In this document: piece by piece, positions 5,012 to 5,359 of the stretch
How positions within the stretch are numbered: position 1 is the stretch's first letter
Layout: each line of letters starts with the position of its first letter
NCBI GenBank assembly: GCA_029265335.1
Contig: JAJUJN010000167.1
Location: 1-5,359 of the forward strand
Reading direction: 5' to 3'
Length of the DNA stretch: 5,359 nucleotides
Origin: Alcaligenaceae bacterium
GTDB lineage: Bacteria > Pseudomonadota > Gammaproteobacteria > Burkholderiales > Burkholderiaceae_B
Made by a program: the position numbers and the translations under genes
The notes under the pieces: generated by a model
Told to the model about the DNA's origin: nothing
The model's input: the letters and a program-made list of their open reading frames with translations, nothing else
Databases searched by the model: none

Positions 5012-5359
5012 TCACAGCCTCGGATCAGGCTCGAACGGGAGTTCGATGGCACTGGCGACCAAATCTGAAAAACCGGGATGGTTTGGATTGATCATGTAGT
5101 TTGACTCGCGCGGCACGATGACACTGGGCACTTCCAACCCAAGAAAATTGCTCTTGTTAAGCCAAACATCACCGACCTTGGCTGTCGATGCTGGCGCCGG
5201 TTCTTCCCGCCAGTTGTGAGGCAAGGCATCTGCACTCAAAACCTCGATATCCGACCGTTCAATATCGACCTGAAAGAGTGCAAATTCCTTGAGAACCGAT
5301 GTCTTTTCGAGATGCACCAGCACTTCCAAAATGGCAAGGGATTCGTGGCTCGAAAGATA
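5012..5359 (-). CDS. RES-domain toxin, C-terminal part (runs off right edge)
   Basis: The frame is open from the right edge to a TGA at 5014-5012, giving 115 C-terminal residues of a RES-domain protein; the family is usually about 150-230 residues. Such proteins (MbcT, ParT and relatives) are toxins of type II modules that degrade NAD+ or ADP-ribosylate targets and are held in check by an Xre/DUF2384 antitoxin, normally encoded just upstream. Visible hallmarks are YLSSHESLAILEVLVHL (1-17), with Tyr1 and Glu12 at the spacing of conserved active-site residues as I recall them, and VPSVIVPRESNYMINPNHP (77-95), whose Ser79 is the likely RES serine. The end is PFEPDPRL. The conserved N-terminal Arg and the antitoxin would lie beyond 5359. 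The TTG at 5329 is not the start, because family-conserved codons continue upstream. G+C is about 52% over 5101-5340, against about 65% in the MFS gene, which suggests transfer. Confidence 0.88.
   Translation of the reverse strand, partial: YLSSHESLAILEVLVHLEKTSVLKEFALFQVDIERSDIEVLSADALPHNWREEPAPASTAKVGDVWLNKSNFLGLEVPSVIVPRESNYMINPNHPGFSDLVASAIELPFEPDPRL

Noticed and set aside
5035..5047. ACGGG-AG-TTCGAT in the toxin end, resembling the tRNA T arm ACGGGTTCGAT, as a possible att remnant
   Set aside because: The match is short with a 2-base insertion and lies in coding sequence that fits the RES C-terminus. Chance is likelier than an attachment-site duplication.
1..5359. CRISPR arrays, insertion sequences or phage genes
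   Set aside because: No regularly spaced long repeats, transposase-like frames or terminal inverted repeats are visible in the window.

Overview
The window reads as a stretch of chromosome from a GC-rich betaproteobacterium, most likely in the order Burkholderiales. This rests on the style of the RlmB, DUF1178, DauA and Bcr/CflA proteins, the high G+C content (about 65% when counted by hand over 4441-4680) and the small CopG-like protein, whose sequence resembles ones I associate with that order. The genus cannot be named from the sequence alone.

Left part, minus strand (1-2873): read in the direction of transcription, there is a DauA-type SulP anion/C4-dicarboxylate transporter (start GTG at 2873, stop at 1110), then a small DUF1178 zinc-ribbon-like protein (970-461), then the 5' part of rlmB, the 23S rRNA G2251 2'-O-methyltransferase gene, which runs off the left edge. 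DUF1178 and rlmB are 62 bp apart and may be co-transcribed. The transporter is separated from DUF1178 by 139 bp that carry a 9-bp-stem hairpin and a -10-like hexamer placed exactly where a leaderless transcript would begin.

Middle (2874-3583): a 383-bp non-coding region separates the transporter from a plus-strand gene for a 71-residue ribbon-helix-helix DNA-binding protein. It holds a likely dauA promoter, an 11-bp perfect inverted repeat, and an AT-rich block with three 8-bp half-sites spaced exactly 11 bp apart, overlapping a perfect TATAAT. The last looks like an operator, plausibly for the ribbon-helix-helix protein itself.

Right part, plus strand (3584-5001): a Bcr/CflA-type major facilitator drug exporter with its own palindrome-covered promoter candidate, followed by a tRNA-Leu(UAA) gene with an extended -10 promoter and a hairpin in its leader.

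Right edge (5012-5359, minus strand): the C-terminal 115 residues of a RES-domain toxin end only 10 bp from the tRNA 3' end. This segment has lower G+C (about 52% over 5101-5340), which fits an acquired toxin-antitoxin module next to a tRNA gene. The genes are mostly independent housekeeping and transport functions rather than one pathway. I see no undescribed multi-gene system here. The most interesting signals are the regulatory sites and the tRNA/toxin junction.
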